From an uncultured Gemmiger sp. (lineage in GTDB: Bacteria; Bacillota; Clostridia; Oscillospirales; Ruminococcaceae): DNA of 47,279 nucleotides. Shown here piece after piece: positions 33,695-42,010 of the stretch. Below the pieces are notes generated by a model. The model saw nothing but the letters and a program-made list of their open reading frames with translations. It was not told the origin of the DNA and did not search any database. The DNA lies in the NCBI GenBank assembly GCA_947629015.1, contig CANRCB010000014.1, positions 1 through 47,279 on the forward strand, in the 5' to 3' direction. The first letter of the stretch is position 1; each line of letters opens with the position of its first letter. The position numbers and the translations under genes were made by a program.

Positions 33695-34465
33695 ATGGAC
33701 AAGCAACACCGCAAGGCCATCATCGCCGGCAACTGGAAGATGAACAAGACCCCCAAAGAGGCCGCCGCCCTCATCGACCAACTCATCCCCGCCGTGAAGG
33801 ACGCCGGGTGTGAGGTAGTCATCTGCGTGCCGTTCGTCGACCTGGCCGTCGCGCTGGAAAAGACCAAAGGCACCAACATCCGCGTCGGCGCTGAAAACGT
33901 ACATTTTGAGGCCGCCGGCGCCTTCACCGGCGAGGTGTCCGCCCCCATGCTGGCCGAGATGGGCGTGGAATACGTCGTGGTCGGCCACAGTGAGCGCCGC
34001 CAGTATTTTGCCGAGACGGACGAGACCGTCAACAAGCGCGCCCGCGCCGCCGTCGCCGCCGGCCTCAAGCCCATCATCTGCGTGGGCGAGAGCCTTGCCC
34101 AGCGCGAGCAGGGCGTGACGGAGGAGCTGGTGCGGCTGCAGGTCAAGATCGCTTTGGGCGGCATGACCGCCGATGACCTTAAAAACGTCGTCATCGCGTA
34201 TGAGCCCATCTGGGCCATCGGCACCGGCCGCACCGCCACCGCCGAGCAGGCGCAGGAGGTGTGCGCCGCCATCCGCAAGGTGGTGGGCGAGCTGTACGGC
34301 GCCGACGCCGCGCTGGCTCTGACCGTGCAGTACGGCGGCAGCATGAACGCCGGCAACGCGGCGGAGCTTGTGGCGAAGCCGGACGTGGACGGCGGGCTCA
34401 TCGGCGGCGCCTCCCTGAAGGCGGACCAGTTCGCGGTCATCGTGGACGCCGCCGGCAAAGGCTGA
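33695..34465 (+). CDS. tpiA: Triosephosphate isomerase
   Basis: Interconverts dihydroxyacetone phosphate and glyceraldehyde 3-phosphate. It is 256 aa, a TIM barrel. Residues visible: the N-terminal AGNWKMNKT with catalytic lysine and asparagine, the catalytic histidine in VGHSERRQYF, the catalytic glutamate in AYEPIWAIGTG and the phosphate-binding YGGSMNAGN and GGLIGGASL. AAGGAGA precedes ATG 33695. A heptad element follows the stop codon after 10 nt. Confidence 0.97.
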   Translation: MDKQHRKAIIAGNWKMNKTPKEAAALIDQLIPAVKDAGCEVVICVPFVDLAVALEKTKGTNIRVGAENVHFEAAGAFTGEVSAPMLAEMGVEYVVVGHSERRQYFAETDETVNKRARAAVAAGLKPIICVGESLAQREQGVTEELVRLQVKIALGGMTADDLKNVVIAYEPIWAIGTGRTATAEQAQEVCAAIRKVVGELYGADAALALTVQYGGSMNAGNAAELVAKPDVDGGLIGGASLKADQFAVIVDAAGKG

Positions 34466-34474
34466 AACGAATTT

Positions 34475-34580
34475 TAAGTGTGGAGAGTGGAAAGTGGAGA
34501 GCCTGCCGCAGTGTTTTTTAACACGGCGCGCAGCGCCGTACCGCAACTCCACTTTCAACTTTCCACACTCCACATTATGA
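34475..34580. repeat. Heptad element between tpiA and gpmI
   Basis: AAGTGTGGAGAGTGGAAAG (34475 onward), the core TTTTTTAACACGGCGC-GCA-GCGCCGT (34513-34538), then CTCCACT, TTCAACT and TTCCACACTCCAC (34547-34575). The core hairpin here is ACGGCGC/GCGCCGT instead of GTGCC/GGCAC, a compensated change relative to the other copies. Confidence 0.75.
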
Positions 34581-34600
34581 TCAAAGAGGAGCAAACCGCT

Positions 34601-36130
34601 ATGGCCAAACGACCTGTTTTACTCTGCATCATGGACGGCTTTGGCTGGACGCCGGAGCATACCTACGGCAACGCCGTGGCCGCCGCCCACAAGCCGAACC
34701 TGGATAAGATCTTTTCCACCTGCCCCATGACCACCATCAACGCTTCCGGCATGGCCGTGGGCCTGCCGGACGGCCAGATGGGCAACAGCGAGGTGGGCCA
34801 CACCAACATGGGCGCCGGGCGCATCGTCTACCAGCAGCTGACCCTCATCACCAAGAGCATCCGGGACGGCGAGATGCTCAAAAACCCGGTGCTGCGCAAA
34901 AACATCCAGGCCGCCATTGACGGCGGCAAGGCCGTGCACCTCATGGGCCTGACCGGCGACGGCGGCGTGCACAGCCACGTCGACCACTGGTTCGGCGTTT
35001 TGGATATGTGCAAGGCCATGGGCGTGAAGGAGCTGTACCTGCACTGCATCATGGACGGCCGCGATACCGACCCCCATTCCGGCAAGGGCTACCTGGCCGA
35101 CGTGCAGAAAAAGCTGGACGAGCTGGGCATCGGCAAGATCGCCACCGTGACCGGCCGCTATTACGCGATGGACCGCGACAAAAACTGGGACCGCGAGGAA
35201 AAGGCCTACGCTGCCTTCGTCTACGGCGAGGCGCCCAGGGCCGCCGACGCCCAGCAGGCCATCCAGAAAAGCTACGACGACGGCGTGACGGACGAGTTCG
35301 TGCTGCCCGTTATCACCTGCGAGGGCGGGCGCATCCAGGAGGGCGACACCGTCATCTTTATGAACTTCCGCCCCGACCGCGCGCGCCAGATGACCCGCAT
35401 TTTGGTCGACGACGATTTTGACGGCTTTGAACGCCGGTACGGGCGCTTCCCGCTGCATTACGTCTGCATGGCGGAGTATGACGCCACCATGCCCAACGTC
35501 GAAGTCGCCTACCCGCCGGTGGATCTTGTGAACGTGCTGGGGCAGGTGCTCTCGGACAACGGCAAGACCCAGCTGCGCATCGCCGAGACGGAAAAGTACG
35601 CCCATGTGACGTTTTTCTTCAACGGCGGCGTCGAGGCCCCCTACCCCGGCGAGGATCGCAAGGTCATCCCCAGCCCCAAGGACGTGGCCACCTACGACCT
35701 CAAGCCGCAGATGAGCGCGCCGGAGGTCGCGGCCGAATGCGTGCGCCGCATCGAGAGCGGCAAGTACGACGTGGTCATTTTGAACTTTGCCAACTGTGAC
35801 ATGGTCGGCCACACCGGCGTGTACGATGCCGCCGTCAAGGCGGTGGAGGCCGTCGACAAGGCCGTCGGGCAGGTGGCCGACGCGGTGCTCGCGCAGGGCG
35901 GTGTGGTGTTTTTGACCGCCGACCACGGCAACGCCGAAAAGATGATGAACGACGACGGCACGCCCTTTACCGCCCACACCACCAACCCGGTGCCGTTCGC
36001 GGTCATCGGCGCGGGCGACGTGAAGCTGCGCGAGGGCGGATGCCTGGCCGACATCGTGCCGACGATGCTGCCCTACATCGGCCTGCCGGTGCCGCCGGAG
36101 ATGACCGGCAAGAGCATCATCGTGGGCTGA
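34601..36130 (+). CDS. gpmI: 2,3-bisphosphoglycerate-independent phosphoglycerate mutase
   Basis: Converts 3- to 2-phosphoglycerate using two manganese ions. It is 509 aa. The nucleophilic serine is in GNSEVGHTNMGAGR; metal ligands lie in LCIMDGFGW, HLMGLTGDGGVHSH and the C-terminal ANCDMVGHTG and LTADHGNAEKM; the substrate-binding MDGRDTDPHSG and FMNFRPDRARQMTR are intact. AGAGGAG is 9 nt before ATG 34601; an ATG 25 nt upstream in the same frame has no such site. It is the third gene of the glycolytic cluster. Confidence 0.97.
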   Translation: MAKRPVLLCIMDGFGWTPEHTYGNAVAAAHKPNLDKIFSTCPMTTINASGMAVGLPDGQMGNSEVGHTNMGAGRIVYQQLTLITKSIRDGEMLKNPVLRKNIQAAIDGGKAVHLMGLTGDGGVHSHVDHWFGVLDMCKAMGVKELYLHCIMDGRDTDPHSGKGYLADVQKKLDELGIGKIATVTGRYYAMDRDKNWDREEKAYAAFVYGEAPRAADAQQAIQKSYDDGVTDEFVLPVITCEGGRIQEGDTVIFMNFRPDRARQMTRILVDDDFDGFERRYGRFPLHYVCMAEYDATMPNVEVAYPPVDLVNVLGQVLSDNGKTQLRIAETEKYAHVTFFFNGGVEAPYPGEDRKVIPSPKDVATYDLKPQMSAPEVAAECVRRIESGKYDVVILNFANCDMVGHTGVYDAAVKAVEAVDKAVGQVADAVLAQGGVVFLTADHGNAEKMMNDDGTPFTAHTTNPVPFAVIGAGDVKLREGGCLADIVPTMLPYIGLPVPPEMTGKSIIVG

Positions 36131-36163
36131 AACCCCGCGCGGAACACAATACCCATACAGCCG

Positions 36164-36185
36164 CCCGCGGCCATAAGGCCGCGGG
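36164..36185 (+). other. Intercistronic hairpin after gpmI
   Basis: A 9-bp perfect stem (36164-36172 with 36177-36185, loop ATAA) without a T-run, between gpmI and the amidotransferase gene. Read-through is likely. Confidence 0.45.
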
Positions 36186-36225
36186 CCGCCCTGCCGGCCG
36201 AAACCCAACAAAAGGAGGACCGACC

Positions 36226-37344
36226 ATGCGCTACTGCAAAAAGTGTACCATGCCCGATACCCGCCCCGGCATCACCTTTGACGCCGAGGGCGTGTGCAGC
36301 GCCTGCCGCCACTATGAGAACCGCAAAAACATCGACTGGGACGCCCGCTTTAAGGAATTTGAGGCCCTGTGCAACAAATACCGCGGCTGCAACGGCCCCG
36401 GCGGGTATGACTGCGCGGTGGCCGTTTCCGGCGGGAAGGACAGCCATTTCCAGGTGTATATGCTCAAGGAAGTCATGCACATGAACCCCATCCTGTTCAG
36501 CGTGGAGGACAACTTCCCCATGACGCAGGCGGGCATCCACAACCTGAAAAACCTCAGCGAGGAATTTGGCTGCACCATCATCAGCTGCAAGCCCAACATC
36601 AAGGTGCAGAAGGTGCTGATGCGCAAATTTTTTGAGAAATACGGCAAACCCACCTGGTATGTGGACCGGCTCATCTACACCTTCCCGCTGCATATGGCGG
36701 CCAAATTCAACACCCCGCTGCTGTGCTACGGCGAGAACGTGAGCTTTGAGTACGGCGGCAACGCCGACGAGGAGACCTATTCCGCCCGCGACCAGATCGA
36801 GAACGGCGTGGCCGTGGGTATGCCGATGGAGGAGCTGCTTGGCGACGGCGTGACGGAGAAGGACCTTTCGCTCACCCTGGCGCCCGGCCCCGAGGAGCTT
36901 GCCAAGCTCGACCCCTTCTACATGAGCTATTTCGTGCCGTGGAACAGCTACCGCAACTACCAGCTGGCCAAGGCGCACGGCTTCCATGACCTGACGCATG
37001 AGTGGGACCGCACCCACCACGCCGAGAATTTTGACCAGATCGATTCCCGCGCGTATCTGGTGCATTCCTGGCTCAAGTACCCGAAATTCGGCCACGCCGC
37101 CGCCACCGACTATACCGCCCGCTACATCCGCTACGGCCTGATGACGCGGGAGGAGGCCATCCCCATCATCAAGGCGCGGGACGGCAGGCTGGATCCGCTG
37201 TGCGTGCGGGATTTCTGCGATTTCTGCGGCTACACCGAGAGCGAGTTTTGGGCCATCATGGACAGGTTCTACAACCGCGACCTGTTTGAGAAAAACGAAC
37301 TGGGCGAGTGGGTCCTCAAGGACCCCATCTGGGCGCAGGGCTGA
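36226..37344 (+). CDS. N-acetyl sugar amidotransferase (WbpG/PseA-like)
   Basis: A PP-loop ATPase that in known cases turns a sugar nucleotide carbonyl or acid into an amidine or amide during surface-glycan synthesis. It is 372 aa. The N-terminal zinc knuckle is CKKC...CSAC (C4, C7, C24, C27), the ATP PP-loop SGGKDS is at residues 68-73, and a second cysteine cluster VRDFCDFCGY is near the C-terminus (about 330). The family usually works with HisH/HisF-like ammonia suppliers in polysaccharide clusters; none is present here. A near-perfect AAAGGAGG precedes ATG 36226, 95 nt after gpmI. Its sugar substrate cannot be told. Confidence 0.85.
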   Translation: MRYCKKCTMPDTRPGITFDAEGVCSACRHYENRKNIDWDARFKEFEALCNKYRGCNGPGGYDCAVAVSGGKDSHFQVYMLKEVMHMNPILFSVEDNFPMTQAGIHNLKNLSEEFGCTIISCKPNIKVQKVLMRKFFEKYGKPTWYVDRLIYTFPLHMAAKFNTPLLCYGENVSFEYGGNADEETYSARDQIENGVAVGMPMEELLGDGVTEKDLSLTLAPGPEELAKLDPFYMSYFVPWNSYRNYQLAKAHGFHDLTHEWDRTHHAENFDQIDSRAYLVHSWLKYPKFGHAAATDYTARYIRYGLMTREEAIPIIKARDGRLDPLCVRDFCDFCGYTESEFWAIMDRFYNRDLFEKNELGEWVLKDPIWAQG

Positions 37345-37364
37345 CAGCGCCGGGAGGGTTTTGT

Positions 37365-37670
37365 ATGGTACGGCACGTCATTTTGTGGCAGCTCAAGCAG
37401 GAATATACCCCCGCGCAGAAGGCCGCCGCCGCGGCCGGGATCCGGACGGCGCTGGAGGGGCTGGCCGGGCGCATCCCGGGGCTTGTGAGCATCCGCGTGT
37501 ATACCGGCGCGCTGCCCTCCTCCTCGGGCGCCGACGTCATGCTGGACGCCGCCTTCACCGACGAGGCGGCGCTGGCGGGGTATGCCGTCCATCCGCTGCA
37601 TCAGGCGGCCGCCAACGGGTATGTGCGCCCGCACACCGAGCGGCGCACCTGCCTTGATTTTACCGTATAA
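37365..37670 (+). CDS. Dabb family (stress-responsive A/B barrel) protein
   Basis: A 101-aa dimeric alpha-beta barrel domain: MVRHVILWQLKQEYTPAQ at the start, the central LSIRVYTG-like strand (residues about 40-48) and the closing YAVHPLHQAAANGYVRPHTERRTCLDF with the conserved HPxHQ segment. Members include plant stress proteins and small bacterial proteins of unknown substrate. GGGAGGG precedes the ATG. It lies 20 nt after the amidotransferase gene and 21 nt before the amidohydrolase gene. Confidence 0.88.
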   Translation: MVRHVILWQLKQEYTPAQKAAAAAGIRTALEGLAGRIPGLVSIRVYTGALPSSSGADVMLDAAFTDEAALAGYAVHPLHQAAANGYVRPHTERRTCLDFTV

Positions 37671-37691
37671 CGCAAAAAAGGAGAAATTGCC

Positions 37692-38846
37692 ATGACCACT
37701 TTGCTGCGCGGCGGCCTTGTGCACGACGCCGTCCACCCCGCGCCCTTCCAGGCCGACATCCTGCTCAAGGACGGCAAGATCGCCGCCGTCGGCCAGGGCG
37801 CGGCCGCCCCCGCCGACGCCGAGGTGTTCGACGCCGCCGGGCTGGAGGTCTACCCCGGCTTTGTCGACGCGCACACCCACATCGGGCTGGACGGGTTCGG
37901 CATCGGCTACGAAGGGCGCGACTACAACGAGATGAACGACATCTGCTGCCCGCAGCTGCGCGGCATCGACGGCATCAACCCGATGGACGTCACCTTCCAA
38001 CAGGCGCGCCAAGCGGGCGTGACCACGGTGTGCACCGGGCCGGGCAGCGCCAACGTGCTGGGCGGCACCTTTGTGGCGCTCAAGACGGTGGGCGACCGCG
38101 TGGACGACATGGTTTTGAAAAACCCGGTGGCGATGAAATGCGCCTTTGGCGAGAACCCCAAGCGCTGCTACAAGGACAAGTGCGATTCCACCCGCATGAG
38201 CACCGCCGCCATTTTGCGCGGCGCGCTGGCCGCCGCGCGCGATTACGGCGCGCGCAAGGCCGCCGCGGGGGAGGATATCACCAAGCGGCCCAAATATGAC
38301 CCCAAGCTGGAGGCGCTTTTGCCGGTGCTGGCCAAACAGATCCCGCTCAAGGCGCACGCGCACCAGGCCAACGATATCTTCACCGCGCTGCGCATCGCGC
38401 GGGAGTTCGGCGTGGACATCACGCTGGAGCACGTCACCGAAGGGCACCTCATCGCCGGACACCTTGCCAAAGAAAACGTGCCGCTGGCCGTCGGCCCCAC
38501 GCTGACCCACGCCACCAAGTATGAGCTGCAAAACAAGAGCTGGGCCACACCCGGCGTGCTGGCGGCTGCGGGCTGCCGTGTGAGCATCATCACCGATTCC
38601 ACCGTCATCCCGCAGCAATACCTGCCGCTGTGCGCGGGCATGGCCGTCAAGGCCGGGATGGACCCCTTTGCCGCTTTGCAGGCCATCACCCTGCGCCCGG
38701 CGGAGCATATCGGCGTGGCGCAGCGCGTGGGCAGCATCGAGGTGGGCAAGGACGCCGACATCGTTGTGACCGACGGCTCCCCCTTTGAGGTGCTGACCGC
38801 CGTCAGGGCCGTGTTCATCGACGGCGTTTTGGTCCATCAGGCATGA
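37692..38846 (+). CDS. Amidohydrolase family protein
   Basis: A metal-dependent TIM-barrel hydrolase of 384 aa, similar to imidazolonepropionase- or dihydroorotase-type enzymes. Metal and active-site motifs are GFVDAHTHIG (H61, H63), KAHAHQANDI, LEHVTEGHLIAG and IITDSTVIP; the flanking small beta domain (ADILLKDGKIAAVG; IEVGKDADIVVTDGSPFEV) is complete. The substrate is unknown. GAAAAGGAG-like sequence (AAAAAAGGAGAAA) precedes ATG 37692. It is the last gene of the plus-strand run; R2 copy 2 follows 15 nt after the stop. Confidence 0.9.
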   Translation: MTTLLRGGLVHDAVHPAPFQADILLKDGKIAAVGQGAAAPADAEVFDAAGLEVYPGFVDAHTHIGLDGFGIGYEGRDYNEMNDICCPQLRGIDGINPMDVTFQQARQAGVTTVCTGPGSANVLGGTFVALKTVGDRVDDMVLKNPVAMKCAFGENPKRCYKDKCDSTRMSTAAILRGALAAARDYGARKAAAGEDITKRPKYDPKLEALLPVLAKQIPLKAHAHQANDIFTALRIAREFGVDITLEHVTEGHLIAGHLAKENVPLAVGPTLTHATKYELQNKSWATPGVLAAAGCRVSIITDSTVIPQQYLPLCAGMAVKAGMDPFAALQAITLRPAEHIGVAQRVGSIEVGKDADIVVTDGSPFEVLTAVRAVFIDGVLVHQA

Positions 38847-38861
38847 ATTTTCCGCCGGAAT

Positions 38862-39082
38862 CAGACCGACGAAAAGGGTATTTTTAAATCTATCGCCCTC
38901 GGCGGGCGTGCACCGACGAGGGCGATACCGCTAGAGCAAAAAATACCGTTCGAGTCGCCTGTAAGGCATGAGAGCGGTATTTTTTGCGACGGGGTGTGTT
39001 CAAGAGAGGGGTGCAGGCGGACTGGCGCAGCCAGCAAAGCCGAACCCCTCTTTTGCCGCGTGTCGAGACTCTCGACACGCGG
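38862..39082. repeat. R2 structured module, copy 2 (about 221 nt)
   Basis: Same order of hairpins as at 8197. H1: TATCGCCCTC (38891-38900) with GAGGGCGATA (38918-38927). H2: AAAAAATACCGTTC with GAGCGGTATTTTTT around the identical loop AGTCGCCTGTAAGGCATG. H3 is nearly identical. H4: CCGCGTGTCGAG with CTCGACACGCGG. Relative to copy 1, one pair in H1, one in H2 and two in H4 have changed on both sides, keeping pairing. No gene is present in the gap except this element. Confidence 0.8.
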
Positions 39083-39122
39083 GGGCCCGCCGGGATTTTT
39101 TGAAAAACTTTTATTTTCCCTC

Positions 39123-39153
39123 TTGACCTTCCCCCTGCTGGAAGGCGTATACT
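39123..39153 (+). promoter_or_regulatory. MerR-type promoter-operator of the membrane MerR gene
   Basis: TTGACC (39123-39128) and TATACT (39148-39153) are separated by 19 nt, the over-long spacing characteristic of MerR-activated promoters. Between them lies the inverted repeat CCTTCC-CCCTGCT-GGAAGG, close to the CueR operator core ACCTTCC...GGAAGGT. Confidence 0.8.
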
Positions 39154-39181
39154 GCCCTCAACGCCAAGGGAGGTGGACGCC

Positions 39182-39823
39182 GTGCGCATCAACGAGGCCG
39201 CGCAAAAGACCGGCATCACAGCCAAAAACATCCGCTTTTACGAGGCCGAGGGCCTTTTGGCCCCCGGGCGCGAGAGCGGCAACGGCTACCGCAGCTACAC
39301 CGACGCCGACCTGGAGCGCCTGCGCCGCATCCGGCTGCTGCGCCTGCTGGACGTGCCGCTGCCCGAGATACGCGCGGTGCTGGAAAAACGCCTGACCCTG
39401 GCGGACGCCATGCGCCGCCACACCGTGACGCTGGAGGCGCGCCGGCAGGACGTGGACGGGGCCCTGGCCCTGTGCGCGGCGCTGCAAAACGAGCCCGGGC
39501 TGGACAGTGTGGACCTTGCCGCCCTGCAGGCACAGGTGGCGGCGCAGCAGAGAAAGGGGGTACAATTTGTGGATATCGAAAAGCGGGACATCCTGCGCCG
39601 GCGCAGCGTGGGGGCCGCCATCGGGGCGGGGCTGTTCATGGCGCTGATGCTGTGGACGTTCGCGGTGATGCTGTGGGCCCAGATGGCCGACCCGCTACCG
39701 TGGTGGCTGTGGGCCCTGCTGGCCGGCATCCCGGCGGCATGCATCCTGGGCACGCTGGCCGTTTTGGTCGAACGGCTGAAAGAGATACGAAAGGATGAGA
39801 TCGATGCTTATCGTGACTATTGA
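39182..39823 (+). CDS. MerR family regulator with a C-terminal membrane anchor
   Basis: A 213-aa protein. Residues 1-70 are a MerR DNA-binding domain (MRINEAAQKTGITAKNIRFYEAEGLLAP, then the winged YRSYTDADLERLRRI), followed by a dimerisation helix (about 75-122) and, unusually, two membrane helices (143-167 and 171-197) with a short charged tail. There is no cysteine metal-sensor loop like that of CueR. The GTG start at 39182 has AAGGGAGG 8 nt upstream. Its promoter carries a 19-nt spacer with a CueR-like palindrome, so it probably autoregulates. It overlaps the YbjQ gene by 20 nt, so the two are coupled. The signal sensed is unknown; membrane stress or a hydrophobic compound is a guess. Confidence 0.85.
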   Translation: MRINEAAQKTGITAKNIRFYEAEGLLAPGRESGNGYRSYTDADLERLRRIRLLRLLDVPLPEIRAVLEKRLTLADAMRRHTVTLEARRQDVDGALALCAALQNEPGLDSVDLAALQAQVAAQQRKGVQFVDIEKRDILRRRSVGAAIGAGLFMALMLWTFAVMLWAQMADPLPWWLWALLAGIPAACILGTLAVLVERLKEIRKDEIDAYRDY

Positions 39824-40118
39824 GAACATCCCCGGCAAAACCTACGAGGCGCTGGGTTTCGTCAAGGGCAGCGTGGTACACTCCAAAAACCTCGGCAAGG
39901 ACATCATGAGCCAGTTCAAGGGCCTGGTGGGCGGCGAGATGGTCGCCTACACCGAGATGCTCAACGAGGCGCGGCAGATCGCCGTGGGCCGCATGGTGGA
40001 GGACGCCGCGCAGAAGGGCGCCGACGCCATCGTGGGGCTGCGGTTCGCGAGCTCTGCCATCACCGCCGGCGCCGCCGAGGTGATGGCCTTCGGCACGGCG
40101 GTCAAATTCACCGCCTGA
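39804..40118 (+). CDS. YbjQ family heavy-metal-binding-domain protein
   Basis: A 104-aa homopentamer-type small protein (UPF0145/YbjQ): MLIVTIENIPGKTYEALGFVKGSVVHSKNLGKDI at the start, then AYTEMLNEARQIAVGRMVEDAAQKGADAIVGLRF and the closing EVMAFGTAVKF. Function is not established; the family name comes from a distant resemblance to metal-binding domains. ATG 39804 has AAAGGA 8 nt upstream, and the ATG three codons earlier is less well placed. It overlaps the membrane MerR gene and is followed by a strong terminator, so the two genes form a complete operon. Confidence 0.9.
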   Translation: MLIVTIENIPGKTYEALGFVKGSVVHSKNLGKDIMSQFKGLVGGEMVAYTEMLNEARQIAVGRMVEDAAQKGADAIVGLRFASSAITAGAAEVMAFGTAVKFTA

Positions 40119-40148
40119 GCGTTTGCCGCCTGGTACCCATACGGCGCT

Positions 40149-40196
40149 GCGGCCCCCGCGCGGCATATGCCGCGCGGGGGCCGCAGGTGTTTTTTT
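40149..40196 (+). terminator. Strong Rho-independent terminator of the MerR-YbjQ operon
   Basis: A 16-bp perfect stem (40149-40164 with 40169-40184, loop ATAT) followed by AGGTG and seven T residues. Confidence 0.88.
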
Positions 40197-40209
40197 CCGC
40201 TGTTTGCCG

Positions 40210-41820
40210 TCAGCCCTGGCTCACGCCGAGGGTGACGTCGATATTCATGAGGTGGCCGTCGCGCTCGATCTGCAGCGTGACCACGTCGCCGACCTCTTTC
40301 TGGGCGAGATAGCCGGTAAGGTCGTCGTTCTGGTTGACCGGCACGTCGCCGACGGCGGCGATGCGGTCGCGCACCTGGATGCCGGCCTTTTCGGCGCCGC
40401 TGCCTTTGTCGACCTCAAACACATACACACCGTAGCTGCTCACGCCGTATTGCAGGGCAAGCTCCTGGGTGTTGATGGTGCGCACCGTGACGCCCAGCAC
40501 CGCGCGCTGCACATGGCCGACGTCGATGATATCCTGCGCGATGTCCATCGCCGTGTTGATGGGGATGGCGAAACCGAGGCCCTCGGCGTCGGTCAGGTTG
40601 CCGGAACTGTCGGCGGAGCTGCTCTTGGCGTTGACGATGCCGATAAGCTCCCCGTTGGCGTTGAACAGCCCGCCGCCGGAGTTGCCGGGGCTGATGGCGG
40701 CGTTGGTCTGGATGAGCGTCATCTGCTTGCCCTCGACCTTGATCTCGCGGTTGATGGCGCTGACGATGCCGTCCGTCACGGTGCCGCCCAGCTGGCCCAG
40801 CGGGTTGCCGACCGCCAGCACCACCTCGCCGACGGCGAGCGCGTCGGAATCGCCCAAAACGGCGGGCACCAGGCCGGACGCGTCTATCTTGAGGACGGCG
40901 ATGTCGGCCGCGGAATCTCCCCCGACGATGGTGGCCGTATATTCCGTGCCGTCGGAAAGGTCGACCTTGACGTTCTGCGCCCCGCTCACGACGTGCGCGC
41001 AGGTGAGGATATACCCGTCCTCACTGATGACCACGCCGGAACCGGCCCCGCTGGCGACATAGCCGCCGCCGAACCAGTTGTAATAGCCGCTGACCATCTG
41101 CTCGGTGGTGATGGCGACGACGCTGGGCGTGACCATGGCCGACACATCCTGCAGCGAGAGCGTGGCGCCCACGGCGCTGCCCTGGGCGGTATCGTCCTGC
41201 GGCAGGCGCTGAACCTGCTGCACCACGACGTTGTTGCCCGTCAGGCCCAGGCGGCTGGCGGCCACGGCGCCGCCAAGGCCCCCCGCAAAGCCCAGCGCCA
41301 GCACGCAGATGCCGGCCAGGATGCGCAGCAGCACCTTTTTGGCGCCGCCCTTTTTCTTCTTTTTGGCGGGCGGGGCGGGCGGCGTGCTCGTGTAGCTGTA
41401 GCCGTTGTAGCCCCCGGCATTGGCGGTGTAATAGCCGCCCGCGGCGGGGCGGGGCGCCGCCGCGCCGTAAGAAGCGGCGCCGGTGTTGCCCTGCCGGTTG
41501 TACACGGGGCCGGCGCTTTCCGCGGCGGCGGGCTGCGTGTAGTCGGTCCGGGCGGTGTTGGCGGTGTTGGCCCCGCTGCTGCCCACGTTGGGGTAGGCCG
41601 AGGGCGCCGGTGCGGCGGGCGCGGGCTGTGCGGGTGCCGCCTGTGCCGGTGCGGCGGCGGCGGGCGCGGCCGGTGCGGCGGCCGGAGCCGGTGCGGCCTG
41701 TGCGGCCGGAGTTTCCGCGGGCGTTTGGGCCTGCGGCGGCTGCGGCGTTGCCTGCGGGTGTTCCTGCGGCGGCTGCGGCTGGGTGCCGTACATACCGCCA
41801 TATGCATATTCGTTTTCCAT
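40210..41820 (-). CDS. htrA: HtrA/DegP-like serine protease with PDZ domain
   Basis: A membrane-anchored envelope protease-chaperone of 536 aa. The cytoplasmic N-terminus (about 1-160) is low-complexity Pro/Gln/Ala, then Tyr/Gly/Asn-rich, ending in a KKKKKGGAKK cluster; one membrane helix follows (LLRILAGICVLALGFAGGLGGAVAA). The trypsin-like domain has H276 (TCAHVVSG), D306 (AADIAVLKI) and S381 (GNSGGGLFN), and a PDZ domain occupies about residues 425-530 (VFEVDKGSGAEKAGIQVRDRIAAVGDVPV). AAAGGGGA precedes ATG 41820 by 8 nt. The long N-terminal tail is typical of clostridial HtrA proteins. It degrades misfolded exported proteins. Confidence 0.93.
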   Translation of the reverse strand: MENEYAYGGMYGTQPQPPQEHPQATPQPPQAQTPAETPAAQAAPAPAAAPAAPAAAAPAQAAPAQPAPAAPAPSAYPNVGSSGANTANTARTDYTQPAAAESAGPVYNRQGNTGAASYGAAAPRPAAGGYYTANAGGYNGYSYTSTPPAPPAKKKKKGGAKKVLLRILAGICVLALGFAGGLGGAVAASRLGLTGNNVVVQQVQRLPQDDTAQGSAVGATLSLQDVSAMVTPSVVAITTEQMVSGYYNWFGGGYVASGAGSGVVISEDGYILTCAHVVSGAQNVKVDLSDGTEYTATIVGGDSAADIAVLKIDASGLVPAVLGDSDALAVGEVVLAVGNPLGQLGGTVTDGIVSAINREIKVEGKQMTLIQTNAAISPGNSGGGLFNANGELIGIVNAKSSSADSSGNLTDAEGLGFAIPINTAMDIAQDIIDVGHVQRAVLGVTVRTINTQELALQYGVSSYGVYVFEVDKGSGAEKAGIQVRDRIAAVGDVPVNQNDDLTGYLAQKEVGDVVTLQIERDGHLMNIDVTLGVSQG

Positions 41821-42010
41821 AAAACGGTTCCCCTTTCCGCCGGCGGGCTTGGGCGGGGCCGGCGCTTTGCATTTGCGGGGCATTGCCCTTTTGTTGACCC
41901 TATGCCCACAGTGTACCCGCCAATTGTGAAAACCGTTTTTGGCGCCGGTGAAAAAACGGTGAAAAACGCGGGGCAGGAACGCATCGCCTGCCCCGCAAAC
42001 GGTATCCCAT

